From UBA10646 sp003456175 (GTDB taxonomy: Bacteria; Bacteroidota; Bacteroidia; Chitinophagales; Chitinophagaceae), in assembly GCA_031976225.1 (NCBI GenBank), contig DALYLQ010000002.1, positions 1 to 64,000 on the forward strand: 64,000 nt of DNA, written 5' to 3'. The notes under the pieces were generated by a model that worked only from the letters and a program-made list of their open reading frames with translations, made no database searches and had not been told where the DNA came from. Position numbers and translations under genes: made by a program. Each line of letters starts with the position of its first letter. Position 1 is the stretch's first letter. Of the stretch, positions 52,937 to 61,743 are shown piece by piece.

Positions 52937-53921
52937 ATGCTTTTACAATAATCCAATACGCGTTAATAAAAATTACCGCAGCAACAAATAGCCAGAAAAA
53001 TAAGTTGGGGAGCCAGCTTGTACGGGCATAACTAAAAAAGTTGCTTCCTATTGCTGCTACAGGAATCATTAATGGAAGAAAGCCTTCTAGTGTGCTACCT
53101 GTTGTAACAAAGGGAAGTGGTATTAGTATAACCAATGAAAGTAATATTACACTCCATACTTTACGTGCATGAATTAACATTCGGCCGCTGTTGTTATTCC
53201 AGTAAATGAGTCCCGCCATTAATAAAATAATCAGAAGTGATAATGCTGTAATAACACCGTAAAAATGATCTAGGTTGTTAAAACTATGAATGTCGAATAA
53301 ATGTAATGTGGCTAAGTTGTGCCACTTATCTGTAATGTAAAGTAGCGCTGCAGTAATATATACAGGTGTAATAATGCCCAGTAGCAACACAAACCATTCG
53401 TTGGCTTTAAAGGCACGTAAGATAGCTAGTGCACAAAATGCAATGAGTATCACCGAAAAGCTTGCAAAGTGCAAAAGCGTAATAATGCCACTCATTAACC
53501 CTATACCAAACACTAACGATTTAACACTTTTGTTTTGATATAGCTTAGCACACATGGCTAGCAGTTCAATAAGTAGGGTATTAATTAATAAGGCAGGGGT
53601 AATATTGTTCCATTCTGGTAAGATGGCAGTTACAAGTATGTAAGCAAGACTTACAGAAAACCCTTGCTTTTGTAGCATTCTATTATCGTTAACAATGTAG
53701 TTGAGTCGTAGCGCTTGCGTTATAATAAATAGTTGGTATACTAGCATTAAACCAACGGAAGGTACTTGTGGTAAACTGCTTAAAAAATTGGTAAGCAAGC
53801 CTTGTCCGGCATTAGTAATAATGCCGGGGGGATCATATATGAAATTTACATGTAAGCCAATACTTGTAAGTATCAGCAGAAATACGGCACCACTAGTACG
53901 TTCTTTAAAAATACCTGTCAC
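52935..53921 (-). CDS. Polytopic membrane protein of unknown function (DUF6427-like)
   Basis: The 328-residue protein has about nine to ten hydrophobic helices (SGAVFLLILTSIGLHVNF; LLGIITPVYITAALLYI; LFFWLFVAAVIFINAYWI) and an early DPPGI turn between the first helices. I associate this with an uncharacterised Bacteroidota membrane family near division genes, but the name is tentative. The start is GTG 53921 (MTGIFKERT). It lies 28 bases downstream of the next gene on the same strand, with the word TTATTTACGTAAGTA (53931-53945) filling that gap. Confidence 0.65.
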   Translation of the reverse strand: MTGIFKERTSGAVFLLILTSIGLHVNFIYDPPGIITNAGQGLLTNFLSSLPQVPSVGLMLVYQLFIITQALRLNYIVNDNRMLQKQGFSVSLAYILVTAILPEWNNITPALLINTLLIELLAMCAKLYQNKSVKSLVFGIGLMSGIITLLHFASFSVILIAFCALAILRAFKANEWFVLLLGIITPVYITAALLYITDKWHNLATLHLFDIHSFNNLDHFYGVITALSLLIILLMAGLIYWNNNSGRMLIHARKVWSVILLSLVILIPLPFVTTGSTLEGFLPLMIPVAAIGSNFFSYARTSWLPNLFFWLFVAAVIFINAYWIIVKA

Positions 53922-53949
53922 TGTATCACCTTATTTACGTAAGTAATTA

Positions 53950-55485
53950 CTAAAACTCAATTTTAGCAAAGCTTACCATATTTCGGAATAAAGTAGGAAC
54001 AATTAATTGTCGGCTACTTACTTGCTTGCCATAGCGTGGTAGGCATTCGTACGATACATCGATATTTTTAAACGGTGGATTTCGGGTAAGTTGCCCTTCG
54101 GGTGTAATGGTATGATCGTTTAATATTTGATTGCGGCGCTCAACTTGGTTAAATAAAAAATGTATTTCAGTGCCAGTATTTAGCATACAATAGCCAAGTA
54201 ATGATTCTGTATTGTCATCGTACTGGCTTTTTCTTACCACATTCGACCATTCAATAGCTCCTAAACTATCGAAGCTAAGAATAGCAATATTATCGCTATA
54301 GTAACGTGTTACTTGCGGAAAGCCTCCACGCCAAAAAGGGTTGCCCCACATACCACCACCAAGCATACCGGGAGAGTTCCACATATACCAATCGTTGTAA
54401 AAACTATTGCCCCAATACATGCCTGTATAATCCCATCGGTTAAAGCCATTACCAGTGCGTGTGCTGGTATAGTTCGCTTCGGCGGTTACGGCAAATCCGC
54501 CATCGTTTCTAGCAATGATATTTTGCAAATAAAAATCGTTGAAAGCTGTTTTAATGGTGGCCTCGCCCTTAGCATCGTTACGGAATTCTTCACTGAAGGT
54601 GTAGGTTTTATTGCTAACAACCGACGTGTTGGCATAATCGAACATCAGGCAATAAATGCCATCGATATTGCCGCGGCGTGTTTTGGCATAAAAGCCGGTA
54701 ACCAATAGCTGATGGTTGCTGTTATTAACCTTCATTTTCAACTGATCAATGAAAATTTTAGGAAGCCCAATCTTAAGTTCTTTTAGGCTATCGGTTGCTG
54801 TGCCGAGCATACAAAGACTAACGGTTGCAATATTATCGCGTTGTTGGGTAGAAGCTTCTTTTAGAAATACAATGGTACCGGCATTATCTACCGCAAATTC
54901 TGATAGTAGCTCGTTGTTGTTATCTTCTGATTTTATGTATAGTTTATTGCGTTTGAGTAGTACTAGATTTTTATCGAACACAACAGTAGTAATATGGTAC
55001 GTTTCGCGGCGCTTGTTATTCACTTTTACAAAAGCAATTTTCGACTTGTCTTCGCTGTTGAGAAACGTATAGAGTTTGTTGTTGGCGGTGAAATTAACTT
55101 CGGTAGTATCTAATTCAATGTTATTGCCTATCTGCTTTCCATTACCATCGAACTTGGCAGCCATTACGTATACAATGTTCTTTTTTTGATACTGGTAGAA
55201 AATGTAGAAATAATCGCGGTAAGCTAAAACATCGGTTTGTAGTAGCCTTTCGGGAAATATTTCAAGCGGTATTTTATTCACCTGCTTCATGTTGTTATCG
55301 AAGATGGTGAAGTAGTTATCGGTTCTATAGTTTTTGTAAACGATGAAATGATTGTTGTATTTACCGATAATTTCAAAGTTTACACCTCGTGGATCCTCGC
55401 GGTCGGGTTCGGCGTAGGTAATTTTTTGCGACCATCCATTTACCGTAAGGTAGCAGCAGCACAATATCAAAAGCAAGTGTTTCAT
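53950..55485 (-). CDS. Exported protein of unknown function
   Basis: The 511-residue protein has a signal peptide ending LTVNGWSQ. The mature part is rich in beta-strands with repeated blade-like units (HFIVYKNYRTDNYFTIFDNN; YFYIFYQYQKKNIVYVMAAKF), suggesting a beta-propeller, and a Trp/Gly/Asn-rich insertion (WGNSFYNDWYMWNSPG; GGGMWGNPFWRGGF, about 360-395). The family is not recognised. ATG 55485 gives a proper signal peptide; the longer frame from 55548 is rejected. The end of the signal peptide is spelled by an exact dispersed repeat (55438-55450). Confidence 0.6.
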   Translation of the reverse strand: MKHLLLILCCCYLTVNGWSQKITYAEPDREDPRGVNFEIIGKYNNHFIVYKNYRTDNYFTIFDNNMKQVNKIPLEIFPERLLQTDVLAYRDYFYIFYQYQKKNIVYVMAAKFDGNGKQIGNNIELDTTEVNFTANNKLYTFLNSEDKSKIAFVKVNNKRRETYHITTVVFDKNLVLLKRNKLYIKSEDNNNELLSEFAVDNAGTIVFLKEASTQQRDNIATVSLCMLGTATDSLKELKIGLPKIFIDQLKMKVNNSNHQLLVTGFYAKTRRGNIDGIYCLMFDYANTSVVSNKTYTFSEEFRNDAKGEATIKTAFNDFYLQNIIARNDGGFAVTAEANYTSTRTGNGFNRWDYTGMYWGNSFYNDWYMWNSPGMLGGGMWGNPFWRGGFPQVTRYYSDNIAILSFDSLGAIEWSNVVRKSQYDDNTESLLGYCMLNTGTEIHFLFNQVERRNQILNDHTITPEGQLTRNPPFKNIDVSYECLPRYGKQVSSRQLIVPTLFRNMVSFAKIEF

Positions 55486-55616
55486 GGCATCAGGCGTATT
55501 TAACGAACGTTTGTTGTTTCTAAAGTAAAGGGTTTTATGGGGATACACAAAACTTGTATCTGTAAATTGGTTAAGTAGGTACTTAAGCTTTCTTGTTCGG
55601 GTAATAGCATTTCTGT

Positions 55617-55624
55617 TACATTTG
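55617..55624 (+). promoter_or_regulatory. -7 promoter element (TACATTTG) of kup
   Basis: Exact TAnnTTTG match with a TTG (55593-55595) 21 bases upstream, giving a short leader before GTG 55652. This is the best-formed promoter in the window. Confidence 0.6.
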
Positions 55625-55651
55625 TTTCTACTTCATTAACAAAGTATCGTT

Positions 55652-57652
55652 GTGGGCAAGCACATCAACAAAATTACCGCCGCTGGCTTATTAATAGCAC
55701 TTGGAATTATCTACGGCGACATAGGCACTTCTCCGCTCTACGTTTTAAACGCAGTTATTAAGGGTAAAGTTGTAACGGAAGCATTAATTGTAGGCGCATT
55801 GAGTTTGGTTATTTGGACACTAACACTACAAACCACTATCAAATATGTGATACTAACCCTAAAAGCCGATAACAATGGCGAGGGTGGTATTTTTAGTTTG
55901 TATGCTTTGGTGCGTAGGCGTAAGCGATGGCTGGTTATGCCTGCTATGATTGGTGGTGCAGCACTTTTGGCCGATGGTATCATTACACCACCTATTTCGG
56001 TAACCTCGGCAATTGAGGGCTTGCGGCAAATGCCTCGTTTTCAACACATTACTACCAATACAATTGTAATTATTGTAATAGCCATTATTTCGTTGCTGTT
56101 TTTTTTGCAGCAGTTTGGAACGGCAAGTATTGGTAAGCTGTTTGGCCCCATTATGTTCGTTTGGTTTGTAATGTTGGCCGTATTGGGTAGTGTACACTTG
56201 TTCGATGATTTGAGGGTGTTTAAAGCCTTTAATCCTTATTATGGTATTAACCTGTTAATCACCTATCCGGAGGGTTTTTGGCTGTTAGGAGCAGTGTTTC
56301 TATGTACCACGGGTGCCGAAGCTTTGTATAGCGATTTGGGGCATGCAGGACGCAGTAACATTAGATACACCTGGTTTTTCGTGAAAATTTGTTTGATACT
56401 CAACTACCTTGGTCAGGGTGCTTGGTTGCTTGATAATTATAATGGTTATATGATTGTATCGGAAGCAAAAGCTTTATTGCCCATGCAAGCCGATATTCAG
56501 TTCATGGCACCATTTTATGGCATTATGCCGAAGTGGTTTAAGATATTCGGTATCATCATTGCAACATCGGCAGCGGTGATAGCTAGCCAAGCGTTGATTT
56601 CAGGTTCGTTCACTTTAATTTCTGAGGCGTTGCGCCTGAACTTATGGCCGAAAATGAAAATCAATTATCCAACAGAAGAAAAGGGGCAACTGTTTATTCC
56701 TGGTATTAGCTTCTTGCTTTATGTTGGTTGTGTGGGTATTGTATTATTTTTTAGAGAATCGGCCAATATGGAAGCGGCTTACGGCCTTGCCATCACCATG
56801 TGTATGATTAGTACAAGTATTTTATTTGCTAATTATTTGGTGAGTAAGCGGGTGCCATCGGGGTGGATTTATTTATACTTGGCGGTATATCTAACCATTG
56901 AAATTTCTTTCTTAATTGCCAACCTAGAAAAGTTCCCGCATGGTGGTTATGTAACCTTAATTGTAGGTGGCGGTTTATTTGGTGTAATGTATGTGTGGTT
57001 TCGTAGTAGAAAAATCAAAAATCGTTATGTTGAGTTCGTTCGGTTAGATCATTACTTACCGATGATTCAAGAGTTAAGTAACGATAAAACGGTACCGAAA
57101 TATGCCAGCCATTTAGTATACATGACGAGTGCTAACAACCCTAAAGAAATTGAACATAAAATCATTTATAGCATTCTAAACAAACGTCCTAAGCGAGCCG
57201 ATATTTATTGGTTTGTGCATGTAGATGTATTAGACGATCCGTACACTTGCGAGTACATTGTAGATCATATTATTCCAAACGATATTATTCGTGTTGAATT
57301 TAGATTAGGCTTCAGAGTTGAACACAAAATTAACCTCATGTTCCGCAAGGTGGTAGAAGAGTTGGTACATAACCGCGAAGTGAACATTATGAGCAGGTAC
57401 GATAGTTTAGAACGTAATAATATTGTTGGCGATTTTCAGTTCGTAGTTATGGAAAAATATCTCAGTAGCGATAACGAATTGCCATTCACGGAGAAGATTA
57501 TTATGAAGCTTTATTTCTGGCTTAAAGAAATTAGTTTGAGTGAAGAGCGTGGTTTTGGTCTTGACCCAAGTTTTGTAACTGTTGAGAAGTTTCCATTAAT
57601 TGTTTCGCCAGTACCACAACTTAACTTAAAGCGTATTGGTTACGATATATAG
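55652..57652 (+). CDS. kup: Kup/TrkD, potassium uptake transporter
   Basis: The 666-residue membrane protein has the family start IALGIIYGDIGTSPLYVLNAV, about 12 transmembrane helices (to about residue 440), GGIFSLYALVRRR, DGIITPPISVTSAIEG and a cytosolic C-terminal domain. It is a proton-coupled K+ importer. GTG 55652 is used. No exact dispersed repeat lies in the coding region (one weak match near 56021), but two copies (57664-57676, 57720-57732) flank its terminator. Confidence 0.96.
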   Translation: MGKHINKITAAGLLIALGIIYGDIGTSPLYVLNAVIKGKVVTEALIVGALSLVIWTLTLQTTIKYVILTLKADNNGEGGIFSLYALVRRRKRWLVMPAMIGGAALLADGIITPPISVTSAIEGLRQMPRFQHITTNTIVIIVIAIISLLFFLQQFGTASIGKLFGPIMFVWFVMLAVLGSVHLFDDLRVFKAFNPYYGINLLITYPEGFWLLGAVFLCTTGAEALYSDLGHAGRSNIRYTWFFVKICLILNYLGQGAWLLDNYNGYMIVSEAKALLPMQADIQFMAPFYGIMPKWFKIFGIIIATSAAVIASQALISGSFTLISEALRLNLWPKMKINYPTEEKGQLFIPGISFLLYVGCVGIVLFFRESANMEAAYGLAITMCMISTSILFANYLVSKRVPSGWIYLYLAVYLTIEISFLIANLEKFPHGGYVTLIVGGGLFGVMYVWFRSRKIKNRYVEFVRLDHYLPMIQELSNDKTVPKYASHLVYMTSANNPKEIEHKIIYSILNKRPKRADIYWFVHVDVLDDPYTCEYIVDHIIPNDIIRVEFRLGFRVEHKINLMFRKVVEELVHNREVNIMSRYDSLERNNIVGDFQFVVMEKYLSSDNELPFTEKIIMKLYFWLKEISLSEERGFGLDPSFVTVEKFPLIVSPVPQLNLKRIGYDI

Positions 57653-57683
57653 TAGTATAGCCACCTTACGGTAAATATTATAT

Positions 57684-57716
57684 AACTGCATGCTTATTAC
57701 AGTATGCAGTTTTTTT
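57684..57716 (+). terminator. Intrinsic terminator of kup, bracketed by two repeat copies
   Basis: AACTGCAT (57684-57691) pairs with ATGCAGTT (57704-57711) and is followed by a T-run to 57716. Same-orientation dispersed repeats lie 8 bases before and 4 bases after it. Confidence 0.75.
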
Positions 57717-57816
57717 ATGCCTTACGGTAAATGCAAATGCTATACGTGTTGATTGTTGCAACTCAGTTGAAGTGTGCGACGCAACGATGTTGCTAGTAGT
57801 ACCTATGTTGGTCAAC

Positions 57817-57844
57817 TAAAAAACCCCACCTAGAAAGGCAGGGT
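57817..57844 (-). terminator. Terminator of the efflux operon
   Basis: Minus-strand arms 57836-57844 and 57823-57831 pair over nine positions (two G-T) with a 4-base loop, followed by a T-run (the plus-strand A-run 57818-57823), 30 bases after the last gene of the operon. The 84 bases between 57733 and 57816 show nothing recognisable. Confidence 0.75.
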
Positions 57845-57873
57845 GTTTGTATTACCAAAACCAACTGTACATT

Positions 57874-58992
57874 TTAACTGCGTTTTTTATAGCTATAAAT
57901 AGCCCAGCTATTTAGTACAACAGCAAATAATAGAATAGATAATAACTGCGGTAGGATATCGCTTAGGTTACTGCCTTTGAGTACAACCATTCGCATTACT
58001 TCAATAAAGTATGCTACAGGATTAAGTTTAGTAATGTATTGAGCCCAAAGCGGCATGCTTTCAATAGATGTATATAAGCCGCCTAATAAAATAAAAATCA
58101 TAAGTAAGAAAAACGAAATGAGCATGGCTTGTTGTTGTGTTGCGGCATAGGTAGAGATTAAGAGCCCCAAGCCAAGTACTGCCAATAAATACACAGCTGC
58201 AAAAATATAAATGGTAATAAAACTGCCGATTGGAACAATGCCATATACCAGTTTCGCAATTACAAAACCAATAGTGATAATTACAAAACCCAGTACCCAA
58301 AATGGAATAAGCTTGCCGAGTATAAAATGATGTTTTTTAATAGGTGTTACGTTGATTTGTTCGATGGTGCCAATTTCTTTTTCGCGAACAATATTTAAGG
58401 CTGTAAGGTTAGCTCCAATCATGGTTAAGAGCAGTACTAGAATTCCCGGTACCATGAAGAATTTGTAATTCATTTGTGGATTAAACCAATTCATAGGTAC
58501 TACTTCAATAATAGGCACCATGTTAATGCGAGGTTGTTGTAGTAGTTTGTTACGAATTTGCTGATTGTAATCTTGAATAATGCTACGTAAGTAAGCACTG
58601 CCAAGACTACCTTTAACACCATTAATGGCATTAATGGCAATAAATAGATCGGCTTTGTTTTCTTTTATTAAATGTTGTTCAAATTGTGTTGGTATTTCGA
58701 GGATGACATCTGCCGCATCTGTTTCTATGTATTTCATGCTAGCATCGTAGCTATGATTATAGGTGACCAGATTAAAGTAACCGCTAGCAGTAATTTTTTG
58801 AGTAAGCTGTTGACTGTACGGTGAGTTATCGCGGTTGGTAATAGCGATGTTAATATTCTTCATTTCGTAATCTGCTGCTTGCGGTAGTACAATCAACTGA
58901 ATGATAGGCATGAGAAATATGAGCCTGAGAATGGCTGGGTCGCGAAAAATTTGTTTAAACTCTTTTTGTAATATAAATAGTAGTGTTCTCAT
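57874..58992 (-). CDS. ABC-2 type permease subunit (YbhR/S-like)
   Basis: The 372-residue permease has an N-terminal helix (FRDPAILRLIFLMPIIQLI), a large extracytoplasmic domain (about 45-170) and five C-terminal helices (FFMVPGILVLLLTMIGA; ABC-2 motif REKEIGTIEQINVTPI, about 230-245). It should export drugs or lipids together with the adjacent ATPases. ATG 58992 overlaps the stop of the upstream permease by an ATGA; the longer frame is rejected. Confidence 0.88.
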   Translation of the reverse strand: MRTLLFILQKEFKQIFRDPAILRLIFLMPIIQLIVLPQAADYEMKNINIAITNRDNSPYSQQLTQKITASGYFNLVTYNHSYDASMKYIETDAADVILEIPTQFEQHLIKENKADLFIAINAINGVKGSLGSAYLRSIIQDYNQQIRNKLLQQPRINMVPIIEVVPMNWFNPQMNYKFFMVPGILVLLLTMIGANLTALNIVREKEIGTIEQINVTPIKKHHFILGKLIPFWVLGFVIITIGFVIAKLVYGIVPIGSFITIYIFAAVYLLAVLGLGLLISTYAATQQQAMLISFFLLMIFILLGGLYTSIESMPLWAQYITKLNPVAYFIEVMRMVVLKGSNLSDILPQLLSILLFAVVLNSWAIYSYKKRS

Positions 58993-60092
58993 GCCAATCT
59001 GATTTTGAATTTGCGAATTGCCATGCTTAAGAAGAAGAGAAACATACCCGTAAGAATGATTGTTTCTTTCCAAACAGCTTCAATGCCAACACCTTTAATC
59101 ATTACATTTTTTACAATGATGAAGTACCACTTTGCAGGTACAATATTGGAAACGATTTGTAAAGGTTTGGGCATATTTTCAATAGGAAACATAAATCCGC
59201 TGAGCATAATTGTTGGTAAGAACATACCCACTAGCGATACAAACATGGCTGCTTGTTGTGATGCTGCTGAAGCAGATATGAGTAACCCTAATGCTAGTGA
59301 TACAAGAATGAATAGAATACTTTCACCAACCAATAATGCAAGGCTTCCATTGATAGGTACTTCTAAAACGAATACGCTGAGTAGTAGAATACTAATGATG
59401 TTAATAATAGAAAGTGCTAAATAAGGAATGGCTTTTCCGATAACAATTTTCAAAGGTTGCAGAGGTGACACAAGCATGATTTCCATGGTGCCTATTTCTT
59501 TTTCCTTCACAATCGTAATGGCCGTCATCATGGTACATACCAATAACAAAACCATAGCCATAACACCCGGTACAAAATTATATGCACCTTTTAATTGAGG
59601 GTTATACAGCATTCTGTTAGTAACCTCAATGGTGTACGGTAAGGGTTGTTGTTGTAGTTCTTGCTGATAACTACCCACGATAGCATTGGTATAGTTAATA
59701 ATAGTATTGGCAACGTTAGGGTCGCTGGCATCGGTAATGCATTGTATTTGTGCCTTGTTTGTGTGCAGTAGTTCTTGTTCAAATGCTTGTGGTATTACCA
59801 AGGCCATTTTTATACTTCCATTTTTAAAAGCCTGCTCTATTGCTTTAGGTTGCTGTAGTACTGCTGTAACATCGAAATATTCGCTAGCGTCTAAGGCTGT
59901 AATGAGCCGTTGACTCGCATTGTCTTTCGCATAGTCTAGTACTGCGAATTTCACATTCTTTACTTCATTGGTTAGTGCAAATCCGAAAATGATAATTTGA
60001 ACAATAGGCATACCAAGTAGTATGAACATTGTTTTTTTATCGCGCCATATATGATATAGCTCTTTTCGAATAAAGCTGATAAGTTGTTGCAT
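58989..60092 (-). CDS. ABC-2 type permease subunit (YbhS/R-like)
   Basis: The 367-residue permease is a paralogue of the following one, with the same plan: N-terminal helix (KKTMFILLGMPIVQIIIFGF), extracytoplasmic domain, and helices from about residue 175 with VKEKEIGTMEIMLVSPLQP. Two different permeases with two different ATPases suggests an asymmetric transporter. It lies 9 bases downstream of an ATPase gene. Confidence 0.9.
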   Translation of the reverse strand: MQQLISFIRKELYHIWRDKKTMFILLGMPIVQIIIFGFALTNEVKNVKFAVLDYAKDNASQRLITALDASEYFDVTAVLQQPKAIEQAFKNGSIKMALVIPQAFEQELLHTNKAQIQCITDASDPNVANTIINYTNAIVGSYQQELQQQPLPYTIEVTNRMLYNPQLKGAYNFVPGVMAMVLLLVCTMMTAITIVKEKEIGTMEIMLVSPLQPLKIVIGKAIPYLALSIINIISILLLSVFVLEVPINGSLALLVGESILFILVSLALGLLISASAASQQAAMFVSLVGMFLPTIMLSGFMFPIENMPKPLQIVSNIVPAKWYFIIVKNVMIKGVGIEAVWKETIILTGMFLFFLSMAIRKFKIRLA

Positions 60093-60101
60093 AATGCTGG
60101 T

Positions 60102-60845
60102 TTATTCTTGTCGGTTCGCTTTGCGAGCTAGTTGAAGAAATACTTCATCCATACTTGTAGCATGGTATTGTTGTTTCAAAGCAGTTGGCGTATCGAGTGC
60201 TTCTATCTTTCCATCTACCATAATAGAAATACGGTTACAGTATTCGGCTTCATCCATATAATGTGTGGTTACAAAAACGGTGATGCCTGCTGCGGCTGCT
60301 TGGTATATCATATTCCAAAATTCTCTGCGTGTAACAGGGTCTACACCGCCAGTGGGTTCATCTAAAAAAACAATTTGCGGTTCGTGGAAAATGGCTACTG
60401 AAAATGCTAGTTTCTGCTTCCAACCAAGTGGTAGTGATTTTACTAAACTGTTGCTCTCATTGGTTAAATGTAGTTGCTCGAGTAGTTGTGTTGTTTTTGT
60501 TTTAATATAGTTGTTGCTCATGCCATAAATACCTGCATAGAAGCGAATGTTTTCTTTTACCGTAAGGTCTTCATATAAAGAAAACTTTTGACTCATGTAG
60601 CCGATGCGTTTCTTAATTTCTTCGTTATGTGTGTACACATTTAAACCTGCAACTGTTGCCTCGCCACTACTTGGTAGCGATAAACCGCAGAGCATTCTCA
60701 TAGCCGTAGTTTTGCCTGCACCATTGGCGCCAAGAAAACCAAAAATTTCACCTCTCGATACCTCAAAGCTAATGTGATCAACAGCTATGAAGTTGTCGAA
60801 CTGTTTTGTAAGTTGGTGTGCTGTAATTACTTTATCGTTATTCAT
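60102..60845 (-). CDS. ABC transporter ATPase subunit
   Basis: The 247-residue ATPase has Walker A GANGAGKTT (about 38-46), Q-loop (GYMSQKFSLYEDL), an unusual signature region (SLPLGWKQKLAFSVA in place of LSGGMKQ), Walker B IVFLDEPTGGVDP and the H-loop VTTHYMDEAEYC. LTVKEN is encoded by a 12-base match to the dispersed repeat (60556-60567). Start overlaps the upstream ATPase stop by 8 bases. Confidence 0.93.
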   Translation of the reverse strand: MNNDKVITAHQLTKQFDNFIAVDHISFEVSRGEIFGFLGANGAGKTTAMRMLCGLSLPSSGEATVAGLNVYTHNEEIKKRIGYMSQKFSLYEDLTVKENIRFYAGIYGMSNNYIKTKTTQLLEQLHLTNESNSLVKSLPLGWKQKLAFSVAIFHEPQIVFLDEPTGGVDPVTRREFWNMIYQAAAAGITVFVTTHYMDEAEYCNRISIMVDGKIEALDTPTALKQQYHATSMDEVFLQLARKANRQE

Positions 60846-61737
60846 GCGATTTCATTAATGCCATAAAACAATCTTCAATTGTAGCTGTAGTGGGGTGTTG
60901 TATTACAGATTGAGGAAGGCTGATATTACTTATACCACGATGTAATACAGCATGATGATATTCTCCAAACGCGTATGCATCTTTCACTTGTGGATGTTGT
61001 TGCAGTGTATTTAATAGTGATAGCATGTTATCATCTTTTACCGCAAGGATGGTATGATCAAATGATGCTATAATGTTTTGAGGAGTATCAACTTTCATGA
61101 TTTGTCCGTGCTGCATGAGTGCAACAGTATTGCATAAGCTTGCCTCATCCATGTAAGGTGTAGACACTAAAATAGTAATGCCTTGTTGTTGTAAGTGCTG
61201 TAGCATATCCCAAAATTCTTCGCGAGAAACAGCATCTACTCCTGTGGTAGGCTCATCTAGTAACAAAACAGCTGGCTTATGAATAAGTGCACAGCATAAC
61301 GCTAACTTTTGTTTCATGCCACCTGAAAGCTTGCCTGCACGCCTATTTTTAAATGGTGCAATTTGCTCATATATATCTTTTATTAGGTGGTAGTTCGCTT
61401 GGATGGTAGTATTGAAAATGGTGGCAAAAAATTGCAGGTTTTCTTCTACGGTTAAATCTTGGTATAACGAGAACTTGCCTGGCATGTAACCAACAGTAGA
61501 TCTTATTTTCTTAAAATCTTTTACTACATCCCAACCATTTACGGTTGCTATACCTTCATCGGCAAGTAGTAAGGTGGTGAGTATGCGAAATAGGGTTGTT
61601 TTGCCAGCACCATCAGGACCAATAATGCCAAACAAGCTGCCTTGTGCTACATTAAAGCTAATATTATCAAGCGCTGTTACAACCTTTTCTTTCTTACCGA
61701 AGCGTTTGCTAATGTTATGTACCGTTACTGCAAGCAT
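60838..61737 (-). CDS. ABC transporter ATPase subunit
   Basis: The 299-residue ATPase has Walker A GPDGAGKTT (about 38-46), canonical signature LSGGMKQKLAL, Walker B VLLLDEPTTGVDAVSREEFW and the H-loop position replaced in VSTPYMDEASLC (Pro where His is normal). With the next subunit it gives one canonical and one degenerate-signature ATPase. The C-terminal 80 residues form an extension (ILAVKDD, encoded by a repeat match at 61037-61048). It lies 6 bases after the fusion-protein gene. Confidence 0.93.
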   Translation of the reverse strand: MLAVTVHNISKRFGKKEKVVTALDNISFNVAQGSLFGIIGPDGAGKTTLFRILTTLLLADEGIATVNGWDVVKDFKKIRSTVGYMPGKFSLYQDLTVEENLQFFATIFNTTIQANYHLIKDIYEQIAPFKNRRAGKLSGGMKQKLALCCALIHKPAVLLLDEPTTGVDAVSREEFWDMLQHLQQQGITILVSTPYMDEASLCNTVALMQHGQIMKVDTPQNIIASFDHTILAVKDDNMLSLLNTLQQHPQVKDAYAFGEYHHAVLHRGISNISLPQSVIQHPTTATIEDCFMALMKSHE

Positions 61738-61743
61738 GTGGTG

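Larger units (their letters stand above)
1858..53945. repeat. Second dispersed word ACTTACGTAAAT (six exact copies), related to the 13-mer
   Basis: Exact 12-mers at 1860-1871, 4387-4398 and 53933-53944 (as ATTTACGTAAGT) and at 24543-24554, 25274-25285 and 49502-49513 (as ACTTACGTAAAT). The three non-coding copies share a longer word, TTATTTACGTAAGTA (1858-1872, 4385-4399, 53931-53945). An 11-base match lies in ftsW (45140-45150). It differs from CCTTACGGTAAAT mainly by loss of one G. Confidence 0.6.

Noticed and set aside
57733..57816. Possible small RNA gene between kup and the efflux operon
   Set aside because: No promoter, tRNA fold or conserved structure visible; only the two terminators and repeats are supported.
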